From NCBI GenBank assembly GCA_905215805.1, contig CAJMRL010000019.1, forward strand, positions 1 through 54,474: a stretch of DNA of 54,474 nucleotides, read 5' to 3'. The notes under the pieces are model-generated. The model searched no databases. It was not told where the DNA came from and saw only the letters and a program-made list of their open reading frames with translations. Shown one piece after another: positions 32,772 through 40,128 of the stretch. Made by a program: the position numbers and the translations under genes. This DNA is from an uncultured bacterium. GTDB lineage: Bacteria > Bacillota > Clostridia > UBA1381. The first letter of the stretch is position 1. Each line of letters begins with the position of its first letter.

Positions 32772-34313
32772 TCATTCTAACATTATTTTTCCGTTCATGA
32801 GATCTGGCAAAAGAGCATCCCTGAGTTCTGCAAGATAAATGTTTTCCTCTCGGTTCAGATAAAATATATGCTGCTTCCACATTTGGAGAATCATTATAAG
32901 TATACTTGAAATCTCATTCTTATCGGCATTTTCAAATTTAAACTCACCTTTGTTCTTTGTGCAAGCAATCCAGTTTTCTTTTATCATGCCTTCTCCGGCT
33001 ATCTGTTTATATAAATCCAGATTGTCAAAAGTATTTTTATTGCCATCTTTCATTTTTTGCCAAACATCATGTAATCCAATCGCTTTTGCAATTGTCTCAT
33101 TTATGGTTAATTTACATCTGTTTTTTTCTGATATGATCCTATTGATATCTTTCATAATATCAGAATATTCTCTGTGGTTACTCTCCATATGTGTAAGCTC
33201 AATATACCGAGATGGACTCAGAATAAAATCTTGCTTAGACACATCTGCAATTGTAACCATCTTTGAGAAACTTGGTAGTTCCTTTAAATCTCGTATGCAT
33301 TCAATAGCTTTCTTCATGATATCGTCTGTAAAAACTTTTACGGTCTTGGTGTATGATCTGTTTTCATGTGATGCTCCGCCAAATTGTCCTTTTTGTATCC
33401 TTTGCTCAGTTTCATATGATTGTCTCATATCGACCATTGCAATTTTCGATGTGTTTTTATTTTTATTGAATACTAATATACATACTGCTAAACTCGTTTT
33501 CTCAAACATGTTATCCGGGCACGCAATAACAGCTTCTATGAAGTTTCCTTTTATAAGGTATTCTCTTATATTTTTTTCCGCTCTGCTATCCGTTGTTAAT
33601 ACCCCATTAGGCAAGATCATCGCCGCTCTGTCTTTTACTCTGGCAATTGCCGTAAGTACAAAAGCATAATTTGCATTATTCGCCGGCGGAATATCACACA
33701 TAGAGAATCTATATTGCAGCGATGCAAACTCAGGAACGCTCCATTTCATGTTGTATGGTGGGTTTGAGACGCAGCTCGTGCACATATCGTTGTACCGGTC
33801 TTCGCCATTGTCACTTACATAAGAAAAATCCTTTCCTGCTGTGATTTTGTATATTTTATATACTTCACCGCTCAATACATCTTCATGAAGAACAACGGCA
33901 TTGATATTTCTAATGGCTAAATTAAACAAAAGATAAGGAATCACTTTGTTGTCATATTCTGCACATACGAAACGTAATTTCCTGTTTTCATTCCACTTTT
34001 GTATCGTTAGTGCTCCGGAACCTGCGCACAGATCAAGAACAACCGTCTCATCATCGGATTCTGTTAATTTAGCACAAAACCGCGCTAAAGATACGGGAGT
34101 ATAATCCTGCATCTTTTCTTTTCTGTCAGCCTCATAATACTGAAATATTTTCTGAAGCCAATCAACGGTTAGGTCTCCTACCATCATCTTGAAGCTTATG
34201 TATTTTTCGGTACGATTGTGTATAACTGTATCGTATAATGCCGATGAAAGCTCGCTCACTGTGCTGATCTCAAATATAGCCAATGTTTGATTTACAAGTT
34301 CTTTTAACTCCAT
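32772..34313 (-). CDS. N6-adenine DNA methyltransferase (orphan, type I HsdM-like)
   Basis: 513 residues from the ATG at 34313, just after a GGAGATG site; earlier in-frame starts lie in the previous gene. SAM-binding motif I is DLCAGSG (94-100) and the catalytic motif IV is NPPY (184-187). The order of motifs is that of gamma-class adenine methylases such as HsdM. No HsdS or HsdR is adjacent, so it probably acts alone, protecting phage DNA or serving in regulation. It has lower GC than the late genes. Confidence 0.88.
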   Translation of the reverse strand: MELKELVNQTLAIFEISTVSELSSALYDTVIHNRTEKYISFKMMVGDLTVDWLQKIFQYYEADRKEKMQDYTPVSLARFCAKLTESDDETVVLDLCAGSGALTIQKWNENRKLRFVCAEYDNKVIPYLLFNLAIRNINAVVLHEDVLSGEVYKIYKITAGKDFSYVSDNGEDRYNDMCTSCVSNPPYNMKWSVPEFASLQYRFSMCDIPPANNANYAFVLTAIARVKDRAAMILPNGVLTTDSRAEKNIREYLIKGNFIEAVIACPDNMFEKTSLAVCILVFNKNKNTSKIAMVDMRQSYETEQRIQKGQFGGASHENRSYTKTVKVFTDDIMKKAIECIRDLKELPSFSKMVTIADVSKQDFILSPSRYIELTHMESNHREYSDIMKDINRIISEKNRCKLTINETIAKAIGLHDVWQKMKDGNKNTFDNLDLYKQIAGEGMIKENWIACTKNKGEFKFENADKNEISSILIMILQMWKQHIFYLNREENIYLAELRDALLPDLMNGKIMLE

Positions 34314-34314
34314 A

Positions 34315-34593
34315 TTACATCTCCATGATCTCTCTGCCGTCCGCTTCCTTCGGAGATACAAAAGCACAGCTCCCGCCATTCTTCTTATGCTTCTCATCAG
34401 CGCGCGCTCTGATCTTCTTCTCGCATTCTACAATGCTCATTTCTTTAACTTCAAAATCCTTGAATACCAGTTCCGCCGCGCCCGGTGTTGTTCGGACAAT
34501 GTCCTTAAGCTGCTCCCCGACACAATATGCGGCAGTATCCTCAATCCCCTTCTGCTGACTGCATATCTTTTCGATCACTTTTTCAAAAATCAT
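34315..34593 (-). CDS. PcfK-like protein (full-length copy), 92 aa
   Basis: It has the PcfK-like C-terminus AAELVFKDFEVKEMSIVECE, then KKIRARADEKHKKNGG, next to a helical N-terminus (MIFEKVIEKICSQQ). A shortened paralogue lies at 37513-37767. PcfK-like proteins occur on conjugative plasmids and phages; the anti-CRISPR family AcrIIA9 is, as I recall, related to them. Any such activity here is a guess. It ends 2 nt before the methylase start. Confidence 0.6.
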   Translation of the reverse strand: MIFEKVIEKICSQQKGIEDTAAYCVGEQLKDIVRTTPGAAELVFKDFEVKEMSIVECEKKIRARADEKHKKNGGSCAFVSPKEADGREIMEM

Positions 34594-34599
34594 AAATCT

Positions 34600-34821
34600 T
34601 TATCCCTTCCTTTTCATATACTCAGGCTTGTCCACCACGACCCCGTGAAGTGTCCTGTCCATTAACTCAACCGTTATGTAAAATTCTCCTGTACCGTGAT
34701 CATAACGTGTTATAACCGCATTCACATACGCATATTCCAGCCATTCTCCGACTCCGCGCTCATAGTACATAACAGGTTCGCGGCTCTTTAATAATTTCTT
34801 GAGTTCCTTATTTGTCAGCAT
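34600..34821 (-). CDS. Hypothetical early phage protein, 73 aa
   Basis: The ATG at 34821 follows GAGGCGGAAG. A short helix (NKELKKLLKSREPVMYY) leads into beta strands, a small SH3- or KOW-like pattern (GEWLEYAYVNAVITRYDHGTGEFYITVEL). Function unknown. It overlaps the zinc-ribbon gene. Confidence 0.55.
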   Translation of the reverse strand: MLTNKELKKLLKSREPVMYYERGVGEWLEYAYVNAVITRYDHGTGEFYITVELMDRTLHGVVVDKPEYMKRKG

Positions 34822-35155
34822 CTTCCGCCTCATTCACAGTCGTTATACTGTCTGCCTCACACCAGTCCAGCAGCGCCTGACCGCACTGAGGACAGTAACG
34901 GAAATCACCTTCCTTTATTTCTTTTTCAGAGAAGACGCGTCCGCAGCTCTGACACTTGCCTTCATACAGTTCTATCGGTTCAAGAATTTCCAATGCCTCT
35001 ATAGCCAATTTAATATGGGCAATAACAGTTCTTATCCTCATTTCCGTAGCAAACGGCATCCCCCGCTTGATTTTATTCTCATAGTGCTGCTTTATTTTGA
35101 TTAATGATTCTCTTGCATCAGGAATATTTGTTTCTATTTCTCTTGTTTTGACCAT
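34808..35155 (-). CDS. Zinc-ribbon phage protein, 115 aa
   Basis: The start is the ATG at 35155 (site AGAGGTAAAATT). A helical, positively charged first half (SLIKIKQHYENKIKRGM) is followed by a four-cysteine ribbon CQSCGRVFSEKE ... CPQCGQALLDW. This could bind nucleic acid. Similar small ribbon proteins are common in clostridial early phage regions. Confidence 0.6.
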   Translation of the reverse strand: MVKTREIETNIPDARESLIKIKQHYENKIKRGMPFATEMRIRTVIAHIKLAIEALEILEPIELYEGKCQSCGRVFSEKEIKEGDFRYCPQCGQALLDWCEADSITTVNEAEDADK

Positions 35156-35249
35156 AATTTTACCTCTATTTACAATTGACAAGTACTCTCTTTTATTGTA
35201 TAATCTATATGATTTTATTTTTTCTCAATGTTTTGGATTGGATAATGGT

Positions 35250-35471
35250 TTATTTTTTATATGATTTATCCAATCCCAACAACCAATCCGCCGAAACGTT
35301 GAATGTTTCGCATATATCTATCAGCGATGGAACTGATGGGAATCTATCACCATGCTCCCACGAACTCCACGAATCACTTTTTATCATTAACTTCTGGGCT
35401 GCCTGTTTTATTGTCAGACAATTTTCGTTTCGTATTTGACGCAATCTATCACCTATTGTTTGTTTTTCCAC
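35250..35471 (-). CDS. XRE-family HTH regulator, 73 aa
   Basis: GTG start after AAAGGAGG. A Cro/C1-type HTH covers nearly all of it (GDRLRQIRNENCLTIKQAAQ, then SWSSWEHGDRFPSVPSLIDICETFNV). It lies in the early operon away from the divergent switch, so it may be a second Cro-like regulator. It overlaps the 47-residue membrane peptide upstream. Confidence 0.75.
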   Translation of the reverse strand: MEKQTIGDRLRQIRNENCLTIKQAAQKLMIKSDSWSSWEHGDRFPSVPSLIDICETFNVSADWLLGLDKSYKK

Positions 35472-35596
35472 TGCTTATCCTCCTTTCGATTACGGTTGGT
35501 AACAATATCTATTACCTTATACACTGCCCACGCGATAACCGCTGATACCGTTGTGCTTACGATTAATGCTGTTATGAATAATCCTAATAAATTCAT
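35453..35596 (-). CDS. Single-pass membrane peptide, 47 aa
   Basis: ATG at 35596 overlaps the upstream stop (ATGA) and follows GGAAGGAG. One membrane segment (LLGLFITALIVSTTVSAVIA) is followed by a basic, Asn-rich tail. Such peptides in phage early regions are frequent; the role is not known. Confidence 0.6.
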   Translation of the reverse strand: MNLLGLFITALIVSTTVSAVIAWAVYKVIDIVTNRNRKEDKQWKNKQ

Positions 35597-36396
35597 TCTG
35601 TTTCTCCTTCCAAATCAATATGTATTTTTGCAAGCTCTGCAGCTGCGCGATATTCGGCGGCGTATTTATTGTCTCCATGCGTTTTATTGACTTTTTCCAA
35701 AAATTCTGATATATTACCGTTGAAACATCCACATTTAACGATAATATCATTATCCTTGCTTCGGCAAAATGTTGTACAATCGTCCCTGCTTCCGATCGGA
35801 CTTATAACGATTATGTGACTCGGTTTGCGGACCTCTGCATTATCGCCGATCCACGCATGACCGCCGATCACCGCATGACCGCTGATCACCGCATGACCGC
35901 CGATCACCGCATTATCGCCGATCCACGCATGACCGCCGATCACCGCATGACCGCTGATCGCCACATTATCGCGGATCACCGCATTATCGCCGATCCACGC
36001 ATTATCGCGGATCACCGCATTATCGCCGATCCACGCATTATCGCCGATCCGCGCATTATCGCCGATCCACGCATTATCGCGGATCACCGCATGACCGCCG
36101 ATCCACGCATTATCGCCGATCCACGCATGACCGCCGATCACCGCATGACCGCGAACATGTGAATTACCGCAGACCCGCGCATTATCGCGGATCACCGCAT
36201 GACCGCCGATCCGAGCAAGACCACCGACCCACGCATTTCTATCTTGGTCAATATTGTATTCACTTTCTACATATCCGCCCAGGTCTCCTGCCTTCACATG
36301 ATAACCCTGCACGTCAAAATCTTTGCACGCCCTAATTCGATGATATGTCACCTCGTCTACGGTCATTGTTTCATCTGTCAATTCATACTTTTTCAT
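35593..36396 (-). CDS. YdcK-like left-handed beta-helix protein with tandem hexapeptides
   Basis: 267 residues. Residues 1-55 are a non-repeated cap; about 60-195 are hexapeptide repeats of the type GGHAVI / RDNAWI / GDNAVI, a left-handed beta-helix pattern as in YdcK-like and acyltransferase-like proteins. The end (SKDNDIIVKCGCFNGNISEFLEKVNK) is a separate domain. No active site of an acyltransferase is evident. The repeats are near-identical at DNA level (18-bp units), unlike typical old beta-helix proteins, which suggests recent expansion. It overlaps both neighbours (ATGA). Confidence 0.7.
   Translation of the reverse strand: MKKYELTDETMTVDEVTYHRIRACKDFDVQGYHVKAGDLGGYVESEYNIDQDRNAWVGGLARIGGHAVIRDNARVCGNSHVRGHAVIGGHAWIGDNAWIGGHAVIRDNAWIGDNARIGDNAWIGDNAVIRDNAWIGDNAVIRDNVAISGHAVIGGHAWIGDNAVIGGHAVISGHAVIGGHAWIGDNAEVRKPSHIIVISPIGSRDDCTTFCRSKDNDIIVKCGCFNGNISEFLEKVNKTHGDNKYAAEYRAAAELAKIHIDLEGETE
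35837..36234 (-). repeat. Tandem 18-bp repeat array inside the beta-helix gene
   Basis: About 22 units of 18 bp, built on gatcACCGCATgaccgcc and gatccACGCATTATcgcc types, run through the gene with little drift. Copy number can change by slippage without breaking the frame, each step adding one 6-residue turn of the helix. Confidence 0.85.
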
Positions 36397-36668
36397 TCTG
36401 TTTTTTCTCCTTCCAATATCCTTGCCATTTCAGCATTCTTGCAGATTATATTCTGCGTATGTACCACCGTTATACGATTTTTCTCCTGCTCATACTCACG
36501 CCGCACCATGTTCGCGCCGTCCTTGATGCTTGCTTCCTCCAGTTGGCGGCGGCGTTCGGCAGCCTTCTTGATTTTCCTGTTACGCATGTTATCATGCCTG
36601 ATTGACAGCACTGCTACAGTTCCCACTATCAATGCGCATACGCCTATGTTTAATACTGATGGATCCAT
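36393..36668 (-). CDS. Small membrane protein with coiled-coil tail, 91 aa
   Basis: A membrane segment comes first (VLNIGVCALIVGTVAVLSI), then a long basic/acidic helix (NRKIKKAAERRRQLEEASIK ...). The ATG follows GAAAGGAG. No family recognised. It starts the operon with the beta-helix gene. Confidence 0.6.
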   Translation of the reverse strand: MDPSVLNIGVCALIVGTVAVLSIRHDNMRNRKIKKAAERRRQLEEASIKDGANMVRREYEQEKNRITVVHTQNIICKNAEMARILEGEKTE

Positions 36669-36713
36669 TGTTTCGCTCCTTTCATAAATAAATTACATTT
36701 TTTGCAATTAATA

Positions 36714-36742
36714 TTGACATTTTCTGCCTTTTATGATATAAT
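36714..36742 (+). promoter_or_regulatory. Consensus sigma-A promoter on the plus strand
   Basis: TTGACA, 17-nt spacer, TATAAT. It points away from the flanking genes, all on the minus strand, and leads only into the short terminator-ended unit at 36750-36805. Confidence 0.8.
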
Positions 36743-36749
36743 GTAATTC

Positions 36750-36805
36750 CAATCGATTTTCATATTTTTGCACCGTGCAGAATAATTCTGTGCGGTGTTT
36801 TTATA
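36750..36805 (+). ncRNA. Candidate small RNA with intrinsic terminator
   Basis: Between a consensus promoter and a 13-bp hairpin (CACCGTGCAGAAT / ATTCTGTGCGGTG, two wobble pairs) with TTTTTAT lies a transcript of about 55 nt and no ORF with a ribosome site. Its 5' half is AU-rich and unpaired. A regulator of phage mRNA by base pairing is possible. Not a known family to me. Confidence 0.55.
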
Positions 36806-37497
36806 CATTCTCTCCTCCATTGTCCATAAACTCCACAAGCTTATCCGTTCTAAATATTCTTCGTTTATTAAGAATATAATAGGTACCTCGGAGAAAGTCT
36901 TTGTTTTTAGAAAACAAAACGCTTGCGTTCGTACCACTCCCCAGCATACTCCCGGTGATTAAAATATCCGTATTGAGAGTATGCAACGTTTTTCACGCAT
37001 CTCCGTCCGTCAAAAACGTATGCCTCCCACGGGTATATCCTAAATTCAAATCTGCCTCCATCGTAATAAGTGTATTCAGAAAACCACAGCACGACCGCCG
37101 CCTTGCCGTCAACCCGTTCCACGGTAATCGCTGAATTACATTCCAATGTTTTAAAACCGTTTCTGTTCCTTCCTATGTGATGTGCTGTCACAGATGCGCC
37201 GCACACCGGACATATGCATACATCGCCATCATACACCGCGTTGCCGTATTCATCGAACCAACCGTACACCGACTTTACTGTTGCAGAAGCATCCGGTGCA
37301 TGATCCGCAAAAAAACTTGTTTCACATTCACTGCATGAACACTTCACTCCGCGCCGTCCGGTTCCAAACGCGTCTGTATAGTATTCCATTTTATATAGGA
37401 TAACACCGACCACATCATCCGGGTGCCCATGCATAAACTCCTTAAGTCCGGACGGAGGCGTAAGCGGCAAGTTGTACCTGCTTTTTTGATACTCCAT
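36801..37497 (-). pseudogene. PcfJ-like protein, frameshifted and truncated
   Basis: Residues 1-196 (36907-37497) contain a cysteine-rich centre (KCSCSECETSF, then ICPVCGASV) and a Tyr/Trp-rich end like the N-terminal part of PcfJ-type proteins. The zero frame stops after EWYERKRFVF. In the +1 frame the same theme continues as NKDFLRGTYYILNKRRIFRTDKLVEFMDNGG, then stops at 36801. Full PcfJ-like proteins are several hundred residues long, so most of the gene is lost. The frames meet at a TTTTGTTTTC stretch. Confidence 0.6.
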
Positions 37498-37512
37498 TAC
37501 ATTTCACCTCGA

Positions 37513-37767
37513 TCAAAGAAAGCTGTCGAGATCGATAAGCCCGGAGCTTTCTTTATCCTTCGGATTCTCCGGCACGGATACGGCATCTTGGATCCCATAA
37601 AACTCACGGATAATGCCGTCCGCTTCATTCGGAGATACAAAAGCGAAGTTCCCGCGGTTCTTCTTGTGCCTTTCATCCGCTAAAGCCCTTATCTTCTTCT
37701 CGCACTCCGTAATGCTCATTTCCTTAACGTCGAGATCCTTAAACACCAGCTCCGCCGCTCCCTTCAT
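37513..37767 (-). CDS. Shortened PcfK-like paralogue, 84 aa
   Basis: Starts with ATG at 37767, giving AAELVFKDLDVKEMSITECE, nearly the same as the full copy at 34315-34593, plus its own C-terminus (IREFYGIQDAVSVPENP). The frame is closed upstream, so the N-terminal helix of the other copy is missing. It sits just before the broken PcfJ-like gene, the usual PcfK-PcfJ pairing. Confidence 0.55.
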   Translation of the reverse strand: MKGAAELVFKDLDVKEMSITECEKKIRALADERHKKNRGNFAFVSPNEADGIIREFYGIQDAVSVPENPKDKESSGLIDLDSFL

Positions 37768-37909
37768 TTTTCTTTTCGATCATATCCGTATATATCCTCA
37801 AGAAGGCATCCGCCAATCTATGCAGTTCTATTTCAGATATCCTATCATAATCGATCTCGGCAGCATTATTGTACACTGCCCTCGGTTCTATCAACTTACA
37901 GTTCATCAT
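37739..37909 (-). CDS. Hypothetical protein, 56 aa
   Basis: ATG at 37909 follows GAGAGGAGAG. Contains a helical DRISEIELHRLADAFLRIYTDMIEKK stretch. Its end overlaps the start of the PcfK-like gene by 29 nt, so it may be a translational leader. No family recognised. Confidence 0.5.
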   Translation of the reverse strand: MMNCKLIEPRAVYNNAAEIDYDRISEIELHRLADAFLRIYTDMIEKKNEGSGGAGV

Positions 37910-37920
37910 CGTCTCTCCTC

Positions 37921-38088
37921 TCACGCATACCGAACATACGCGATCCTGCCGGAAATCTTGTGTCTGATCTCAAATCCGATACCGTCATCGGATATGCACA
38001 GCCAATTCTCAGTATTCAACTGCCTCGGCTGCTTTTCAAGTGTTTCCTTCTGCCGCCGCGTCAGTCGGCGTCCTCTCTTGTCCTTCAT
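37921..38088 (-). CDS. DUF6906-like small protein, 55 aa
   Basis: ATG at 38088 after GGAAGGAGAAG. KDKRGRRLTRRQKETLEKQ, then NTENWLCISDD and IRHKISGRIAYV, is the compact pattern of DUF6906 proteins found in clostridial phages. Role unknown. It overlaps the lipoprotein gene by 53 nt. Confidence 0.65.
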   Translation of the reverse strand: MKDKRGRRLTRRQKETLEKQPRQLNTENWLCISDDGIGFEIRHKISGRIAYVRYA

Positions 38089-38353
38089 GATCTTCTCCTT
38101 CCCATAGCAGCGGACTTCCGTCCGCATTAAGCATCACTGTAAATGTTCCGGCATTATTATAACCTATAGAAACTGCATACATTACCTTTGTCTCCCGATG
38201 ATAAACAATTGCATAAGCGCTTCCGCCTCGCTCTACAAGTTCAAACATTGAGCCGGTCTCATTTGCATCCTCATTATCGATCAGCGGTGCAGATGAACAA
38301 CCGGAGCATAAAAATGCAAAAACTGAAACAATTATGATCATTTTATTTCTCAT
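38036..38353 (-). CDS. DUF6440-like lipoprotein, 105 aa
   Basis: The start is the ATG at 38353, giving a lipoprotein signal (NKMIIIVSVFAFLCSGCSS) with a lipobox Cys near residue 18. The mature part (AYAIVYHRETKVMYAVSIGY, then FTVMLNADGSPLLW) matches DUF6440. A surface lipoprotein in a prophage can act in superinfection exclusion, but no direct evidence is here. Confidence 0.7.
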   Translation of the reverse strand: MRNKMIIIVSVFAFLCSGCSSAPLIDNEDANETGSMFELVERGGSAYAIVYHRETKVMYAVSIGYNNAGTFTVMLNADGSPLLWEGEDHEGQERTPTDAAAEGNT

Positions 38354-38549
38354 GTGATTGTTCTCTCCTTCCAAACAGCGTCTCAAAACTGCATCCAAAT
38401 AAATCTATCAACGCTTGTATTTCCTCAAGATAAAACTTTCCCGTACGCTTTTTTAATATATACGTATTTACCGCTATTCCCAAAGCATCCGCGACTTCCC
38501 TATTCGTGAGTCCTGCCCTTGCCTGCTCTGCTTTTAATCCTGTAAGCAT
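38343..38549 (-). CDS. DUF739-like HTH protein, 68 aa
   Basis: The start is the ATG at 38549 after AGGAGGAACG; the longer frame crosses the promoter region. The sequence (LKAEQARAGLTNREVADALGIAVNTY) is a Cro-like HTH. It faces the DUF2321 gene across a pair of perfect inverted 13-bp sites, so it may bind there. It overlaps the lipoprotein start. Confidence 0.7.
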   Translation of the reverse strand: MLTGLKAEQARAGLTNREVADALGIAVNTYILKKRTGKFYLEEIQALIDLFGCSFETLFGRREQSHEK

Positions 38550-38565
38550 AATATCGTTCCTCCTG

Positions 38566-38629
38566 TTGACAAGTTCAATATATTGTGATATACTACATAA
38601 TAACAAATCACCTATAACAATATATTGAA
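38566..38629. promoter_or_regulatory. Promoter with paired operator sites
   Basis: Plus-strand promoter TTGACA (38566) - 17 nt - TATACT (38589). A 13-bp sequence, TTCAATATATTGT (38574-38586), returns as its exact inverse at 38617-38629. The first covers the spacer and the second the leader, a typical repressor layout for the genes on both sides. Confidence 0.75.
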
Positions 38630-38645
38630 AGGTTGTGACTATATA

Positions 38646-39116
38646 ATGGGATACTATCGTAGTGCAACTATCTGTGAAAACGGGCATGTACTCAATGCGA
38701 CACGTGCCGTCTCTGATAAATACTGTACAGAATGCAATGCCAAAGTTATCACCAAGTGCCCTTATTGCGGTAACCCAATACGCGGAATGTATGAATCCGA
38801 CAGTATAGTAATATTCCCTGGCTCATATAAGCTGCCAAAGTATTGCTACAACTGCGGAGAAGCTTATCCGTGGACTGAAAAATCTATTAAGAATACTCAA
38901 GCTCTTATATGCGAAGATGACTCTTTGTCTAATGTTGACAAGGAGCGCCTCAGCCGTTCTCTTCCGGACATTATGTCCGAAACTCCGGGAACTCAGCTTG
39001 CAATTTCTCACGTGAAAAAAGCTTTGTCTGCAGCTGGACGTTTTACCGCCGATGGGTTACGGCAATTTGTTATTGATTTTGGCTGTGAATTAGCGATCAA
39101 GCTTCTTGATCCCTGA
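38646..39116 (+). CDS. DUF2321-like zinc-ribbon protein, 156 aa
   Basis: The ATG at 38646 follows AAAGG, 12 nt off. The N-terminal half has the DUF2321 pattern ICENGHVLNAT, then CTECNAKVITKCPYCGNPIRG and KYCYNCGEAYPWT. The rest is helical. It is one of few plus-strand genes and has its own promoter, so it is probably expressed in the lysogen. A role in host fitness or exclusion is possible but unproven. Confidence 0.75.
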   Translation: MGYYRSATICENGHVLNATRAVSDKYCTECNAKVITKCPYCGNPIRGMYESDSIVIFPGSYKLPKYCYNCGEAYPWTEKSIKNTQALICEDDSLSNVDKERLSRSLPDIMSETPGTQLAISHVKKALSAAGRFTADGLRQFVIDFGCELAIKLLDP

Positions 39117-39288
39117 ATTCGAATCCGAACCTTTTATGAAATTCAAGCCAGTCAGGACATGTCTTCAAACCGCAATTGAATGGTCCTTTTTTCATCCAGC
39201 AATTACATACTGTCCTTAGTTTCGTACCGCAGTGCCTGCAGAAATTAGCTGTATCGCTGCATTCTGTCCCGCATTCTCTGCATATCAT
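39097..39288 (-). CDS. Zinc-ribbon small protein, 63 aa
   Basis: ATG at 39288 after GGGAGGTGACGGGGAG. A ribbon at the N-terminus (CRECGTECSDTANFCRHCG) is followed by CNCWMKKGPFNCGLKTCPDW. The 3' end overlaps the convergent DUF2321 gene by 20 bp. Confidence 0.6.
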   Translation of the reverse strand: MICRECGTECSDTANFCRHCGTKLRTVCNCWMKKGPFNCGLKTCPDWLEFHKRFGFEFRDQEA

Positions 39289-39337
39289 TCTCCCCGTCAC
39301 CTCCCTTCATGCTAATTTTTTATTGTAACTTTATAAG

Positions 39338-39538
39338 TTATTCAGACTTAAAAAAAATATCCATCGGCTTTTCAATGTCTAATTTTACAATAAGCGTTTC
39401 TATTTCATCACTTCCCAATACACCTTTCTTTAATTTGGTATATAATGTTTTGGGCGTAACTTTTAGTATATTAGCAACATCTTTCTGTCTTAAGCCCTTC
39501 TTAACCCATTCGGCTTTTAACGCGTTTGTATCAATCAT
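39338..39538 (-). CDS. Cro-like DUF739 HTH regulator, 66 aa
   Basis: ATG at 39538 after GAAAGGAG. HTH: NALKAEWVKKGLRQKDVANI then VTPKTLYTKLKKG. It is divergent from the C1-like repressor and reads from a consensus promoter whose spacer carries the same palindromic sites, the classic Cro position of a lytic switch. Confidence 0.8.
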   Translation of the reverse strand: MIDTNALKAEWVKKGLRQKDVANILKVTPKTLYTKLKKGVLGSDEIETLIVKLDIEKPMDIFFKSE

Positions 39539-39554
39539 ATTAATCTCCTTTCTG

Positions 39555-39665
39555 TAACTTATTAAGTTACTAATAGTATACCACTGTAAAAATAACTTGT
39601 CAAGTGTTTTTTTACTAAAAAAATAACTTTTTTTACTTGACAAGTTACAGTATTGATGATATACT
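39555..39665. promoter_or_regulatory. Lysis-lysogeny switch: two divergent promoters and three palindromes
   Basis: Minus promoter: TTGACA (39599-39604) - 17 nt - TATACT (39576-39581). Plus promoter: TTGACA (39637-39642) - 17 nt - TATACT (39660-39665). Related palindromes GTAACTTATTAAGTTAC (39555-39571), ACTTGTCAAGT (about 39596) and ACTTGACAAGT (about 39635) overlap the -35 boxes or the leader. These are the probable operators of the C1-like and Cro-like proteins. Positions on the plus side may be off by one base. Confidence 0.8.
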
Positions 39666-39689
39666 TTTTTATAGAAAGAAGGTGGCGCA

Positions 39690-40079
39690 TTGGATAAAGG
39701 TAAGCGAATCAAGTTTCTACGCGAAAAAGCTGGAATGTCTCAGGATGAATTGGCGCAAAAACTTAATACTACCAAACAAACAATATATAAATACGAAATG
39801 GGTATAGTAACAAATATACCTTCAGATAAAATAGAAAAAATGGCTTTAATTTTTCATATAAGTCCCGCTTATATAATGGGTTGGACAGACGAGATCACTC
39901 CTACAAATAGCGACACATCGTTTTCAACGCTCTCTGAGGAGGAACAAAAGATATTGAAAAACTTTCGTACCCTAAATGATCTCGGCAAAAGTAGAGCATT
40001 GGAGTACGTGGAGGATCTAACGTATAACGAAAAATACACCCGAGAACAATTTTTTGATGAAGAATCATCGGGCGCATAG
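39690..40079 (+). CDS. C1-like repressor (XRE HTH), 129 aa
   Basis: TTG start after AGAAGGTGG. HTH at 5-60 (RIKFLREKAGMSQDELAQKL, then KQTIYKYEMG). The C-terminal half (ISPAYIMGWTDE, SEEEQKILKNFRTL) is a short helical part without the LexA-like peptidase, so induction must work differently from lambda CI. It faces the Cro-like gene and heads the plus-strand lysogeny operon. Confidence 0.85.
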   Translation: MDKGKRIKFLREKAGMSQDELAQKLNTTKQTIYKYEMGIVTNIPSDKIEKMALIFHISPAYIMGWTDEITPTNSDTSFSTLSEEEQKILKNFRTLNDLGKSRALEYVEDLTYNEKYTREQFFDEESSGA

Positions 40080-40128
40080 GGAACACGTATATCGTGGATT
40101 TTAATAAACATAGATGAGGAGAAAAAAA

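Noticed and set aside
35815..36162. Plus-strand 115-codon hexapeptide-like frame (MTADHR repeats)
   Set aside because: A by-product of the 18-bp DNA repeats of the beta-helix gene; no ribosome site.
35837..36234. CRISPR array
   Set aside because: The 18-bp repeats are directly tandem and in frame, with no spacers between them. No array was seen elsewhere in the window.
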